From the NCBI RefSeq assembly GCF_000165425.1, contig NW_001799144.1, forward strand, positions 4,386 through 68,385: a stretch of DNA of 64,000 nucleotides. Reading direction: 5' to 3'. Under the pieces are notes generated by a model. That model saw nothing but the letters and a program-made list of their open reading frames with translations. It had not been told where the DNA came from and ran no database searches. The first letter of the stretch is position 1. Each line of letters opens with the position of its first letter. This stretch comes from Paramecium tetraurelia. Its lineage: Eukaryota; Ciliophora; Oligohymenophorea; Peniculida; Parameciidae. A program made the position numbers and the translations under genes. Below are positions 42,901 to 54,262 of the stretch, piece by piece.

Positions 42901-44051
42901 CTCTCTTTATGAATAAGGTCTATTAGACATTTTGAATATGGAAGTGGAAAATATTTATTATAGATTTTCTTATTCATTTTTTAGAGAGACAATCTATCAA
43001 AGAATGACTTACGCATAAAGAAGACAAGCCCATAAAAATGTTGCTTTGGCATTATAGAAAATCCCTCAACCCTTTGATTATCATAATAACAAAGAGTACA
43101 CTAGAATGCAATACCATTGGACCTAAGCGTAAAATAGAAATTCAGTAATTGTAGATGAAGGCACTTTGTTACCAAAATTGACACTGTATGAAAAGAAATA
43201 ATTGATAATAAAAAAGATTAAATAATTATTAGATTAAAATCGAAGAAATGTGCTATTGAAATCTGGATATATCAACAAAAGATCTGAGAAGGGGTTGTAA
43301 TGGAACTGGCGGTTTTGTGTCATATCAAGTGAATGTTTAATGTAAGTAAATTTATAATAAAATTAGTGTTTCCCAAGAGGATGACAATCCTGAACATATT
43401 TTAACTATTTACTTGAAACACATTCAACTCATAGAGAGGGAGTTTAACTCCTAATATTTTACTTTAACTGTCACTACTTCTTAATGGAGCAGAGGGAACC
43501 AAGTATTTGAGAATTATAGAAAAGTTTAATTTGCCCTTGAGACAGAAGATGAATTGAATGAATGGGTTACGTATTTAGAATTTGCTAAGGCTTATGCTAT
43601 TTATATGGATTTTGTAAACAATTTTGGAAAAATCTCATTCCCATTGTCATCAAATGAATATGATTTTCAATTGAAAAGCGAATTGCAACACGACAACAGA
43701 AGAATTGCAAGATTAGGTTTGATCGATTCTAGCATGGGAAGTGAGAAAATTTAGGTGAGACATACAAAAGCATCGACAAGCAGACCTACCATGTAAAGAA
43801 AGCATAAGCCAAGAAAGTCAAGTTTGTTTGCTGATGGATATAGAGGGAGTACTTCAAGTTCTCAATAGAATACTTCATTATGTAATATTATAGTTATAGT
43901 ATGATTAGAACAGCAGAAAGGATACGATTAATCGGAATTAGTATTGAATATTAAGACTTTACTATTAAACGCCCAGTTGTAATTGTTAGCTCTGATCGTG
44001 AATAAGGCTACTAGTTAAAAGTAGATTGTTTTGGGATAAAAACTTTTTTGA
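39929..44051 (+). CDS. Soluble-type (ADCY10-like) adenylyl cyclase with C-terminal PH domain
   Basis: A 1340-aa protein with introns of 23, 25, 25 and 27 nt; 4023 nt divide by three. Residues about 45-200 are a class III cyclase domain with metal-binding Asp in MFTDVSGFTNLTE and AGDAMIVVW. A second cyclase domain follows (about 265-430: TTMFINLSIDLSD, GIAYCGVVGTSGSRREYSVL, GDCVNLAARL). A P-loop (GEYGIGKS) near 558 begins the long NTPase/helical region known from human soluble adenylyl cyclase. Residues about 1100-1200 form a PH domain (SGYINKRSEKGLQWNWRFCV, with Trp in NEWVTYLEFA near its end). It should make cAMP from ATP; bicarbonate or calcium control is known for ADCY10 but not shown here. 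The PH domain suggests membrane or phosphoinositide binding. Confidence 0.9.
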
Positions 44052-44098
44052 ACTAAATTTATATAATATATATATTCATCAAATTTATAAGGCGGGAA

Positions 44099-45738
44099 AT
44101 GGAGGTCAGCAATATATTGAAAATGTTGAATTATGCGGGCATTCATTTTAGAAAAGATGGATTTAGTAGGTTTAAAGAGTTGTATGGATCATACATTGAC
44201 AAATCCCTTCTGGAAAAATTTGTGTATTTCGCAAAAGAACTTGCTTATGAATATCTAGAGAAAGAAGAAGTCGAGAAAATAACTGAGATGATCAAGCAAG
44301 GAAAATAATCAAATTCCTTTGATTAAGTTACAATATTATAAGAGAGAATAAGGAAATCAATAATCGTATTAGAGTATTTCGAGTTAGACAGATTTACATT
44401 TTAATGCAGTCCTAAGGATAAATGTAATATGCAATTGAATAGATTGGCACACATTACCTAATTGTTGAAATAAGACCCTCGTTATGTATTTGGTTATTAA
44501 AGCAACGATGAAATTTCAATTAGTTCAATTGGTACTGCAAATGGGTCTACAGATAAAATCTATTATATATTGGGGTACATAATAATAGTATAATAGAATA
44601 TTGATATAACTGGGAAATCATTATTATTTGAGTGATGGAGATGACAAAATTAAGATAAATTTATAGAATGCTCATAATAAGAGTTTTTTCAAAAATGACA
44701 AAGTTGAATAAGTGGACATTGGATTAGCAAATTTGGGAAGTGTTTTGATGATGGTAGGAGAGTGGAACGATCATCATGGATATTTTTAGGTCACTAATTT
44801 TACTATTCCCTTTGTAATTATGCTTAATTAATAATAAGTTTAATTTGAAGAAGGAGATTAAATCACAAATGAAAAATTCAGACTTGAAAGAAATATTGTA
44901 ATTGGACACTTTTGGAGTTTACAATAAAATCCTTAAGTTTAGTTCTGCACAAGAGTATTAAACGATAGAGAGATAAAAAAGTTTAAATATATTTTTGAAA
45001 GATGACTTTGATAAAATGTGGATACTGTCCAATTTTAGTTTTGAAAGCCTATTATCGATCCAATCATTTGAAAATTTGATTAAACAAGCAATAGAGTATA
45101 AGTTGCCACCTCCAGGTGCAATATTTTTTTTGGGGCAATTTTCTAGTCAACAAATTCCAAATCATGAATCACTGTATGGGAATGAGTTGGTAAAGATTAT
45201 TAAACATTTTACTGATTATCTACAGAAAACCTTACTATTTTTTATACCTTCATATAATGATTTTCCATTAGCATATTCTATGCCAAAAACACCAATTAAT
45301 TTGACCTTGTATATGAAGGAACCAACATAGATGATGCATAGTTTGAGTAATCCTTGTAGGCTATCAATAAAGGGGTTCAATATTGTTATTACTAGGAATG
45401 ATATTTCTAAGGAAATAAGAAAGAATCATATCCAATCATTTTAGGCTGGCCATGAACATCTATGTGAAACAATCATATCCTAACAATATTTGGGAACATT
45501 TTAGAGCAACCAGATTTGTTATAAATGGAATTATGATTTTGCTATGCTACTTGATCCCAGTGTTGATTTAGTTGTATTATGTGATTTAACAGCTGATTAA
45601 TTCAAATACCAAACGATTATTAATGACACCTAAGTCATGAATCCTGGCAATTTTTAAAAATTAGATTTTGGAATAATAGGTTTTAATAACAAAAAATAAA
45701 CGATGTCTTGTTAAACTGCTAATTTGAATTAGAAATGA
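44099..45738 (+). CDS. POLE2: DNA polymerase epsilon subunit 2 (Dpb2-type B subunit)
   Basis: A 530-aa protein with two introns (22 and 25 nt); 1593 nt divide by three. The N-terminal helical domain (MEVSNILKMLNYAGIHFRKD) is followed by an OB-like region (YYLSDGDDKIKINLQNAHN, MMVGEWNDHHGYFQVTNF) and the inactive calcineurin-like phosphoesterase domain (PPPGAIFFLGQFSSQQIP, LFFIPSYNDFP, SNPCRLSIKGFNIVITRND). The family end-pattern is present (DFAMLLDPSVDLVVLCDL, QVMNPGNFQKLDF). It supports polymerase epsilon on the leading strand and helps load the CMG helicase. Confidence 0.9.
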
Positions 45739-45788
45739 ATTTCTTATTTATATTTCAAAAATCCCTCCAATATTATTATTTTATATTT

Positions 45789-46540
45789 ATGAAATCAAAA
45801 CAATACACTCTCATCTCTATTGAAGGCAACATTGGATCTGGCAAAAGCACTCTACTAAGATTAATGTAATAGAAATATCCAGATGTAAATATCCTTAATA
45901 ATTCTTAGTTGAGATTTATCGCAGAACCAGTTAATGAATGGCAAAGCATTAATGGAGATCCATCTTTGAATTTATTGGGTTCCTTCTATGAGGAGCCATC
46001 AAGATGGGCTTACACTATGCAAGTTTATGCATTCTACAGCAGACTCAAGCATTGGAAGGAGGTTCTCTCTGATCCATTGAATCCTGAAGATAGACATCTC
46101 ATTCTAAGTGAAAGGAGCATTGAAGCTGACAAAGAGATCTTTGCTGTGAATGGACACAAGAATGGGATGATAAACAATCTAGAATTTGCCTTGTATGAAA
46201 AATTCTATGATTGGCTCTGTGATGAAGTTTTCGGGAAAAAAATCCAAAAGCAAATGATCATATATTTATAAGTGGACCCAGATGTCTGCTATTAAAGGAT
46301 GCAAAAAAGAGCAAGAGAATGAAGAAAAAGTATTACCGCCATTTTTATTATTTAAAGAATACCATTTCTAAAGAATATCTGACTCAAATCCACAATAGAC
46401 ATGAAGAATGGCTATTAAGGGAAACACATCAAAATACCTCTATACTAGTACTAAATGGAGATAAGGAGTTCGAAAGTGATCTCGTACAACAAAGTAAATT
46501 GTTTAACTCTATCGATTAATTTTTACAAGAATTATTTTGA
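45789..46540 (+). CDS. Deoxynucleoside kinase (TK2/dCK family), frame broken by one base
   Basis: P-loop IEGNIGSGKSTL at residues 10-21, EPVNEWQ substrate-site motif, RWAYTMQVYAF, LSERSIEAD (the DRS/ERS motif), and IIYLQVDPDVCYQRMQKRA with the lid Arg residues. This family phosphorylates deoxynucleosides in the salvage pathway. Introns of 24 and 28 nt are inferred. After QRMQKRARE the frame meets TGA at 46320-46322, but the C-terminal sequence (TISKEYLTQIHNRHEEWLL) continues in another frame. Span minus introns leaves one base too many. One A fewer in the A6 run at 46303-46308 would restore the frame. A sequencing slip or a true frameshift is possible. Confidence 0.85.
46303..46308. other. 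Run of six A near a one-base frame break
   Basis: Just upstream of the premature TGA in the deoxynucleoside kinase. Removing one base here or shortly after joins the two conserved halves of the protein. Confidence 0.5.
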
Positions 46541-46621
46541 ATTTAATTAAGTTATTTATATATATTTATAATATTTGTGTCAATCTCTATTTCATTAATT
46601 CTAAAAAATTTGAATATATAA

Positions 46622-48622
46622 TCATTATTGGCTTATAAATTGTTCTGTTAAACTTTAAGCAAGATTTAATCCATTTACAATGTTGATCGAAAAAAATGTT
46701 TCATTTTACTCCTTTTTTTTTAATTGTAATTTTGGTAATTCACTCTTTTATTTTTAAATTTTGCATGTGCTTTACTAATTAGACAATTGTTGTTAGTGTA
46801 TCAACTACTTCAAGATTTCAGCATCAATTACAGAATCATATGACACTAATTGATTATCATACTTTTCTGACCTTGTTCGATGTATTATTACAGCATCACG
46901 AATTTGAACGCTTTCTCTTGATGTCACATCAAGATTGGCTAATTAAGAAATCTCATCATAGATATCAGGATGATAATCTCTTATATACATTTATACCTTA
47001 TCGAGTATATTTTTTTAATAATTGATTGTTAATCTTATGTTTTCATCCATCATGCTTTCACCATTGATTATCTATTTGATCTTTTAAAATACTTTATTAA
47101 TATTTAATAATTGAAATGAGTAATCTGCTTATTCTGATAGAATTTAATTATTATCATCAACTTTTGATGTTCTTTTTTAAAATTCTTAACTTTATTTGAT
47201 AGCTTCAATGGAAACTTTAACAGTTTCATACTTTTATTCTAAAAGATTATGCAGGAGATTATTTTCTAGGATGTGTTTTTTAAAGATATATCCAAGCACA
47301 TTTATATCCGTTTTAAAATCAAAATTTTTGGAATTCCAAAGTTCAACTGATTGACTTATTACAACTTAGAAAAGAGTTTCTAAGTCTTTTATGTATGTGA
47401 ATTTTGAATGTCCAGCCATTCTTATGTTTGATTGATTGGTTGAAAGATCAATCAAAGATTAGATGTAATCTTTTAACAAGAATGATTCGTACTTGAGAGA
47501 GGGATTAAGTCTAACCTATTAAAGCCATTAAAGGAAAATAGATCTTAAAAAATGTTTGCATTTTTGATAGATGCACTGATTCCACATTTTCATCATAATC
47601 CATTAGAGTGTAAAGGGAGGAAATTCATATGAAGGCAATTGTTCGAGTAACATGATGTCGAACATTTTAAGATAAGGGGTAGCAAATTCATCAAGTTGTT
47701 GCATCCAAATAAGATACATTTAATAATTATAAAGATAAAAATCTAGGAGGCCAATATTATCAGTTCCATTGAATGCACACTCAAGAGTCAATGCCACAAT
47801 TTATAATAGAGATTTAATTGATGAAAATAAAATTATTAAAATATTAAATAATTAAGGCAATCTAAAAATAATTATTATAAACTGTTACTTTTCATCTACC
47901 GAGAATACTTTGATTGTTCTAATCTCCAACATTGAATTTGTCAATTGCTATTTTTAAAGTGATGACTTTTTGAAATAAGCCCTCGTCTGATTCATGATTT
48001 AGATTTCAGTAATAGTGTGGCATTCTTAACTATCTGATAATTTTTGCATAATCTATCTTTAGAAATCTGAGTTCAACCCTTCCTTTGTCACCTCATCCAT
48101 TAATAGCGGAGGATAAATGATGTGCAATTGGTAGGCATTCTGCAATGCTTGTCTGAAATTTATTTGCAGATTTAAAATTTATTTTCTACAATTTTCATTA
48201 AGTTGAATAAATTACTTATTCTATATGAAAACCTCTAGCACTTGTGGCCAAGACGCATGTTTGGTTTGCACTGCTTACTATGCAATGCCTCTTCTGTCTT
48301 CATACTATTTGTACAATAGATTCCCACATGCAATTGAGTAAGGAAGAGACGTGTAAAATCTTTCATATACAAACCTACTTGTGCAATATAAATTGGTAAG
48401 ATCATTTATGGTCAGGAATTTGCATATTCCATCAATGACAGGGTTGGGCATGCGATTGAAGTAAAACTCAACTCCTCCGAACATCGAAGAACTCAAGCTG
48501 CCGTCTGTCGTAAATCTAATCAAACCTGACTCATTCGTGGGAGCTGTTGAAACTGACCTACCCATACTATTCAAACTCAAATTGCTATTTCTCTTTTTGG
48601 CTTATAATTATTTATTTCCCAT
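46622..48622 (-). CDS. F-box-like protein, about 660 aa
   Basis: Start set at the ATG at 48622 (MGNKQLQAKKRNSN...). A nearer start suggested by some tools would be TTG, so it was not used. Residues about 55-85 look like an F-box (MPNPVIDGICKFLTINDLTN, then LYCTSRFVYERF), the motif that binds Skp1 in SCF ubiquitin ligases. The rest is helical and Gln-rich (YNYQMYLIWMQQLDEFATP, MIEDYIQ-like turns) with no WD40 or LRR repeats visible. The 2001 nt divide by three; one intron-like 27-nt segment is a multiple of three, so its removal cannot be proved. MG at the start could be myristoylated. Confidence 0.65.
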
Positions 48623-48651
48623 ATGACAATATTAATTAATTTAAACTATTG
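48623..48651. promoter_or_regulatory. 29-bp divergent intergene
   Basis: This AT-only-like spacer separates the start codons of the F-box-like gene and the RsmI-type gene. It must serve both transcripts. No motif can be named. Confidence 0.6.
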
Positions 48652-50129
48652 ATGATCAGATATGCTACTCGTTTAGTGCGACAATTCTCTACTAAAATTG
48701 TATAAAATTAATATAAACCCTAGGATGAAATTCTTGAAATCGGTTAAATGTCACAGACAAAAGGAACATTAACAATCTGTCCAATCCCAATAGGAAACAT
48801 GTCAGATTGGAGTTCAAGATAAAACCTAGCCTTATTTGGAGTAGATGTAATTGCCTGTTAAGATATTAATTCAACTGGATTTTTCATCAAAAACATAAGG
48901 ATTAAAGATGGAAACATTCAATAAGTGATTGTTCCTGAAGATGCTAAGGAATGCGATTTGGATGAAGATGACATCCAAATTCAGGATATAATATTTAAAT
49001 CAACCAACCAGTTGAAAGAGTATATAAGCCAATAATATTTAGGAAATTGCCAGAATTAAATAAGGAATTTATAACATCAACAGATTTTAAGTTTTATAAG
49101 TAGAAGAAACTAGAAGAAATCAAAGAATAACAAGGGAGAGAATCTTAGAAGTAAAAGGACTTACCGGAAGACGAGGAAATAAACCCATCTGAATTTGAAG
49201 TATATGGTTTGAGTGCACCTTTGATGATGTATTTAAGAAATAAAGTAGCATAAGCTAAGAAATAAAAAGGAAGAGGGTTAATAATTGGTTGCACTAACTT
49301 TAATGATGACAAAAAAATCGATAGATTAATTGCTATGATGAAAATGGGATTGAATGTAGCCTTAGTAGTTAATAGTGGAACTCCAGCAATATCGGATAAT
49401 GGATACAAATTCGTTAATAAGTGTATAGAGAGGAATGTCCAAATTGAAGTATTACCAGGAGCAAGTGCTATCTCAGTGGCTTTGAGTACTTGTGGATTTC
49501 CTGCTGATAATTTCACCTTCTTAGGAGTCTTTTCACTTTAAGATAACAATAAGGACATCTTATCGTTGTATAAGAAACAACCATAAACAATAGTGTTGTT
49601 TGAATCTCCAAATAGAATTCATTAAACTATCTTGAAAATTGAAGAGATTTTTGGGGAAAATCAGTAAGTTTGGGTTGGGTTTGATTTAACAAAGTAGAAT
49701 GAAAAGAAAATAAGAGGAAGGTGTAGAGAGATATACGAATAATTGACAGATCCTTAAATTGTCACTCCTGCTTAATTGAAGGGGGAAATTACTATAATTA
49801 TTAGTCCTTACACTGTTTAGTTTAATGAGGATTTGAGAGCTTAATAAATCTTGTAGGAGGACAAAAATGTTGGGTTTACAGAATCAAAGAAGGATGGATA
49901 GGAATAGAAATTGATAAAAAAAGTGGAGTATCTACATTTAGCAAGGGTATTTGGGGATAAATTTATGGATAATGATGATGATTTGAATGAAATTCTATAG
50001 AAGGCATTGATGATATCTAAGTAGAGGGCAAGTTAATTGGTTAAACAGATTAGAGAGTAGTAGAAAAATGAGGAGAACATCAGTAAGATAAGGGAGAGTT
50101 TGGGAGTTGAAAATAGATTTCAGAAATGA
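48652..50129 (+). CDS. RsmI-type rRNA 2'-O-methyltransferase (tetrapyrrole methylase fold), probably mitochondrial
   Basis: A 484-aa protein with one 23-nt intron; 1455 nt divide by three. ITICPIPIGNMSDWSSR matches the RsmI start (TPIGNLxDxxxR), MKMGLNVALVVNSGTPAISD matches the SAM site (SDAGTPxISDPG), and EVLPGASAISVALSTCGFP and VLFESPNRI match later blocks. Bacterial RsmI methylates the 2'-O of C1402 in 16S rRNA. The N-terminus (MIRYATRLVRQFSTK) is a good mitochondrial presequence, so the target is likely mitochondrial small-subunit rRNA. A charged insert of about 60 residues splits the core, and an extra C-terminal domain is present. Confidence 0.88.
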
Positions 50130-50550
50130 GGATTCACTATTATGATTGTAAATTAGTATTATAAGGATGAAAATATAGTAATTTTTATATATGTGATTTT
50201 TAAACATTCTTTATTATTCATAAGTAGTATGTTTGGATACTAAATTGAAAAGGAAATATGTCTTGGAGCAATATAAAATAGATGGCCCCAATTCAATTAT
50301 AAATTCTTGTCCTCTTTTGCTTTTTTATAATGTAAAATATTTATAATTTTCTCAAACTCTACCAATCTAAATTTATCCACCATCTGTAGATTTATGATTG
50401 TTAGTAACAAAGACACTACATTTTAGATTCAGGAGATAGTAAATGAAATATTTCGAACTTAATTATGACGTTTATAATTTCTGCTATGCATTTTTATTGG
50501 CTGGAAAAAATAAAATATCTTATTTTTAGCAATTAAATATATTAACAATA
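50130..50550. other. Intergenic region, 420 bp
   Basis: AT-rich with short oligo-T and oligo-A tracts. No open frame with coding character, tRNA shape or repeat was seen. A small non-coding RNA gene cannot be ruled out. Confidence 0.5.
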
Positions 50551-50787
50551 ATGGGATGCGCAGCCTAAAAGGATTAACTTAAAAAAACAGATTTTGATGA
50601 GCACGCTTAGAAATTAGATTGTCAGGATCATTAGTTCAAAGGGATGGTCGCTTTTAAGTGTTTAAAATAAAAGCATATGGCTTATAATATTGGATAGTAG
50701 TAAAGTATAGCTTATTTATCATTAACCGTAGAGACTTGTTCTCCAAATCATAAATGTAATTAAGGATAGGAATTAGAGGAGAGCTGA
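50551..50787 (+). CDS. Small MGC-start protein, 78 aa
   Basis: An intronless frame MGCAAQKDQLKKTDFDEHAQ... ending LEES before TGA. MGCAAQ fits a dual N-myristoylation and palmitoylation signal, which would place it on a membrane. The rest is polar with several Cys (LDCQD, AFKCLKQ, ETCSPNHKC). The product is not recognised and the length is near the limit for a chance frame, but TGA is rare enough that the start motif gives moderate support. Confidence 0.5.
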
Positions 50788-51221
50788 ACACAAATATTTC
50801 AATTGATCATAATTATTCATATTAACTTTATTTTAAGATCATTATTGAGCTTGAGTATCTAAGTTTAGTTTTGTTTGAAATAATTTTGTTAACTATGAAC
50901 ATTACTAATGATATTACTTGTATATGCGCAAAAATTTATCATATAATTTACTAGAGTTTATAATTAAATAAGATTTCAGAAAAGAGACTTTATTTTCTAA
51001 TCTAAAGTGAATGACTTTTCTGAAAACACAACTGCAGACTTGATCAGACTTCTATGAAATTAGGTTTATAAGATAAAAAGAAATTGTAATTGATTTGTAA
51101 GATAACTCTTAATTAAATTCAAGTTAAAATTAAAATTGAATTGAATGGAGTTAAACTTAGGCTTCGAAACCAAATTATAGAAGATAAAATGATAAAATTA
51201 TGATATAAATATAATTAAATT
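50788..51221. other. Intergenic region, 430 bp
   Basis: AT-rich DNA upstream of the JMJD6 homologue. No gene, tRNA or clear repeat was identified. Confidence 0.5.
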
Positions 51222-52520
51222 ATGGAAACAGCTAAAAAGCTTAAGTTGAAATCATCAAGATTCTTCGAAAAAGAGATGAGCTCAAAAGCATAGGAGTTGA
51301 TAGAAGAAATAAAATTAAAGGACAGAAGTCACTTAAGATTGAGAGAATGGTATAAAAGAAATCACTATGAAAAGTGTCTTAAAGATTTGCGAAAATAATA
51401 TGAAAAGTAATAACTATTTGATTTAGATATTTTACTATAGCAAAAGTAGATGGGCGCACATTCACCGCTGAACAATTTGTGAATCAATTCGAAATTCCAG
51501 ACATTCCGTGTATAATAACCAATACAACAGATGATTGGAACGTTGAAAAATATTGGACTTTTGAGAAATTATATCAACTTTATAAAGAGACCTCCTTCAA
51601 AATCGGAGAAGATGACAAAGGAAAAAAGCTAAGATTGCCATTCAAATATTTTCTTGAATACTTAGTATATAATAAGGATGATTCTCCTCTTTACTTATTT
51701 GAAAGGTATACTAATCAATAATCATCTCATAGTTCAGTCGAGGATCTGAAGGAAGGAGGTGCAGATATGATTGGAAGATACAAATAACATAAATACTTTT
51801 AAGATGACTTCCTTTCCTTGGTGGGAGAGAAGCATCGTCCTCCTTATAGGTGGGTTTTGGTTGGGTAATTTACTATTTAAGTTATTAGACCAAAACGATC
51901 AGGTACTACAGTTCATATAGATCCATTAATGACTAGTGCGTGGAATACATCATTATAGGGACATAAATTATGGGTTCTCTTCCCTCCAGATATACCAAAG
52001 TCAATAGTAAAGGCCAAAGGACTTGCAGCCAAGAAGGAAATCGACTTTGAAGTGTTGGATGAATCCATAGATTACTTTCTTTATGCTTTGCCAAAATTGA
52101 TTGAAAAAGAAGGAGCCGATAATCTAAAGATTGTAATGTGTGTATAAGGTCCTGGAGATACGATATTTGTTCCTGGGGGTTGGTGGCATGCAGTGTTAAA
52201 TTTGGATAATTCAGTGGCTTTAACTTAGAATTTCATGTCAATCAATAATTTTGATAAGATTTGGAGGTAAAGGGATATGTGTTACTTTTAGATCTGTAAG
52301 AAGTGAAAGGCCAAAGTTTAGTCAAAGATTAATGGAGACCTTTAAAGAGAAGAGGTCCGATTTGTATGAAAGAGCACTTAAATTAGATGAGATCGACAAG
52401 AACGAATTTAGAGTGCTGAAGGATGCCAATCCATTGAGTTCCGATGATTCATCTGGTAGTTCATCATCAAGTAGTTCTAGTAGTTCGTCTAGTAGTTCCA
52501 GTTCCGATGATGATGATTGA
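51222..52520 (+). CDS. JMJD6: JMJD6-type JmjC oxygenase
   Basis: A 409-aa protein with introns of 20, 24 and 25 nt; 1230 nt divide by three. The JmjC iron site is visible: HID in GTTVHIDPLMTSAWN (near residue 217) and the distal His in PGGWWHAVLNL (near 307). Flanking blocks match JMJD6 (DDSPLYLFER, GEKHRPPYRW, LWVLFPPD, VRSERPKFSQRL). JMJD6 is a nuclear Fe(II)/2-oxoglutarate lysyl hydroxylase of splicing factors, with debated arginine demethylase activity. The protein ends in a run of about 20 Ser broken by Asp and closing with four Asp, like the poly-Ser tail of the animal protein. Confidence 0.93.
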
Positions 52521-52612
52521 TTAAATTTATATAGTATAAATTGTATTTTCATAATATTAATTGATTTTTTATTATTGTTTTATATAATTTCATATCAATA
52601 ATTCATTCATTT

Positions 52613-54154
52613 TACTATTGAGCTGGCATCGGATACTTGAGGTCATATTTGAATTGGATCTTAAGACCATTAAATGCTTTCTTCAATTCCTCGAAACCTT
52701 CTACCCACTGTTTTAATTGATTGCTCCAAAACTCCTAAATCTTCTTCTTATTCTCAAAACTCTTTTATTATTATTTGGACAATCTGTCTTCAAGAAGATT
52801 AAATAACACGACCAAAGGACTGTCATAAATGAATGATTAGAGACTTTTCAATTCTGATTCCAATTGTCTAACCTTAAGAGCTTCATTTCCTTGAATGTCA
52901 GCTAAAATTTAATAATTGAAATACTTTTCTAACTCTAGAGTGTTTCAATTAATTTAACTAATTGATTATTCTCTTTTTGTAACATAGCAATTTGATCATT
53001 TTTTTATTGTAAATCTTTTAGGTACTTTTCATCAGAGGGTTATGAAATGCTTCTAACCAAATTGATCTTTTGGTCCTATTATTTTAATAATTATAATTGA
53101 TTAGCCATTTGAGAAATTTAAGTATTTAATTTTTCAATTGTTATCAAACTCTCTCCTTGTTTAATTTATAATTCTTAGTCTTTCTCCTTTAATTTCAATT
53201 TGGTTTATTGGAGTTCTGTGAAAAGATCTGAAATTGATTATTCAGACTTGGCCAATTAATTTTAGAGGGCAAACACCTTTTCAGTTTAAATGCTTAACTA
53301 ATGAGATTATCCTTTAATTTGATTCTTATATTCTTCGATCTCTTTTGTCATTTTAGTAAGTTCTGGTTTGTAATCTTTGCTCATGACTGAGTTCTATAGG
53401 TTTTAATTTTTAAATTCAATTAATTCAGAGATTATTTCGGTATTCTATTACAATTACAAATCATGTTTTCTTTTTAAATCTTAAATTATGTTGTCTCTAT
53501 TTTGAATATCAATCCTAAATTGGGCTTACTTTTGATTAAGCTCATTAGTGATTTTTCTAATTGTTTCCTCTTGTTGTTTGATTGTTTTAGTCTATACCTC
53601 AACGTTCTCTTTTAATCTCAACTCTCGTTGTAAAGCTTGATTAGTGTCTTCCTTGCACATGGTAGCAGTTTCTAAATGGTAATCATAGAATACTTACATT
53701 ATAATTGTTCCATGGTCAATCTAATTGCAAACACTTCAGAATTAAGTTGATCATTTTTTTAAGTAGTTTGATCCAATATATCATGCAATCCGATTAGTTC
53801 ATTCTATAATGATTGTTTTTCCTTCATAGATTATAGTAATTTGAGTTCTCTATCGTCAACTACTTCCTTTATTTTAGTTACTAAAATATTTTAAACATCA
53901 TGCATACCTTCTGTTTGCAACTATTAATTCTACTTATGTTTTAAATCAAGCAATTCATTCTATTTATTGAGTTGGGTGGCTAATTCTTTATTTTAATCAT
54001 TCAGTTGTTGGATCTCATCCTATAATTATAATGAGATTCCACAATTTACATTTGCTTTCGAAATTTTGCTCTTACTTTCGTTGATTTGAACTGTATTAGA
54101 ATCGAAAATAAATTCTGTCTCTTCGTCGGAACCACTTTGTACAAGGTTTTGCAT
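52613..54154 (-). CDS. Long coiled-coil protein, about 480 aa
   Basis: Starts MQNLVQSGSDEETEFIFDSN, then nearly continuous coiled coil (DEIQQLNDQNKELATQLNKQ, TQKNDQLNSEVFAIRLTMEQ) down to a more ordered end (QFWSNQLKQWVEGFEELKKA read with EFW, then FKYDLKYPMPAQQQNE). One 26-nt intron (GTAAGT...TAG, near 53673-53700) is clear. Others of 27 and 30 nt are multiples of three without TGA and cannot be proved. I did not resolve all splice sites. A structural or trafficking role is likely; the family is not recognised. Confidence 0.7.
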
Positions 54155-54262
54155 TTATATGAGTATTAATTTTAATAATGAAATGAGATAAACAAAATGT
54201 AGGTATTAGAATAATTGGGAAGATTGTTTATAGAATTTAATCTAAAATTAATAAGTAATTTA

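Noticed and set aside
46840-47025. Plus-strand 61-codon frame
   Set aside because: The minus strand here encodes the C-terminal part of the F-box-like protein in one continuous frame.
48305-48580. F-box gene start at 48580
   Set aside because: The codon there is TTG, not ATG; the same frame reaches an ATG at 48622.
49145-49516. Minus-strand 123-codon frame
   Set aside because: Antisense to the conserved SAM-binding core of the RsmI-type gene.
52322-52552. Minus-strand Leu/Glu-rich frame
   Set aside because: It is the complement of the JMJD6 poly-Ser tail.
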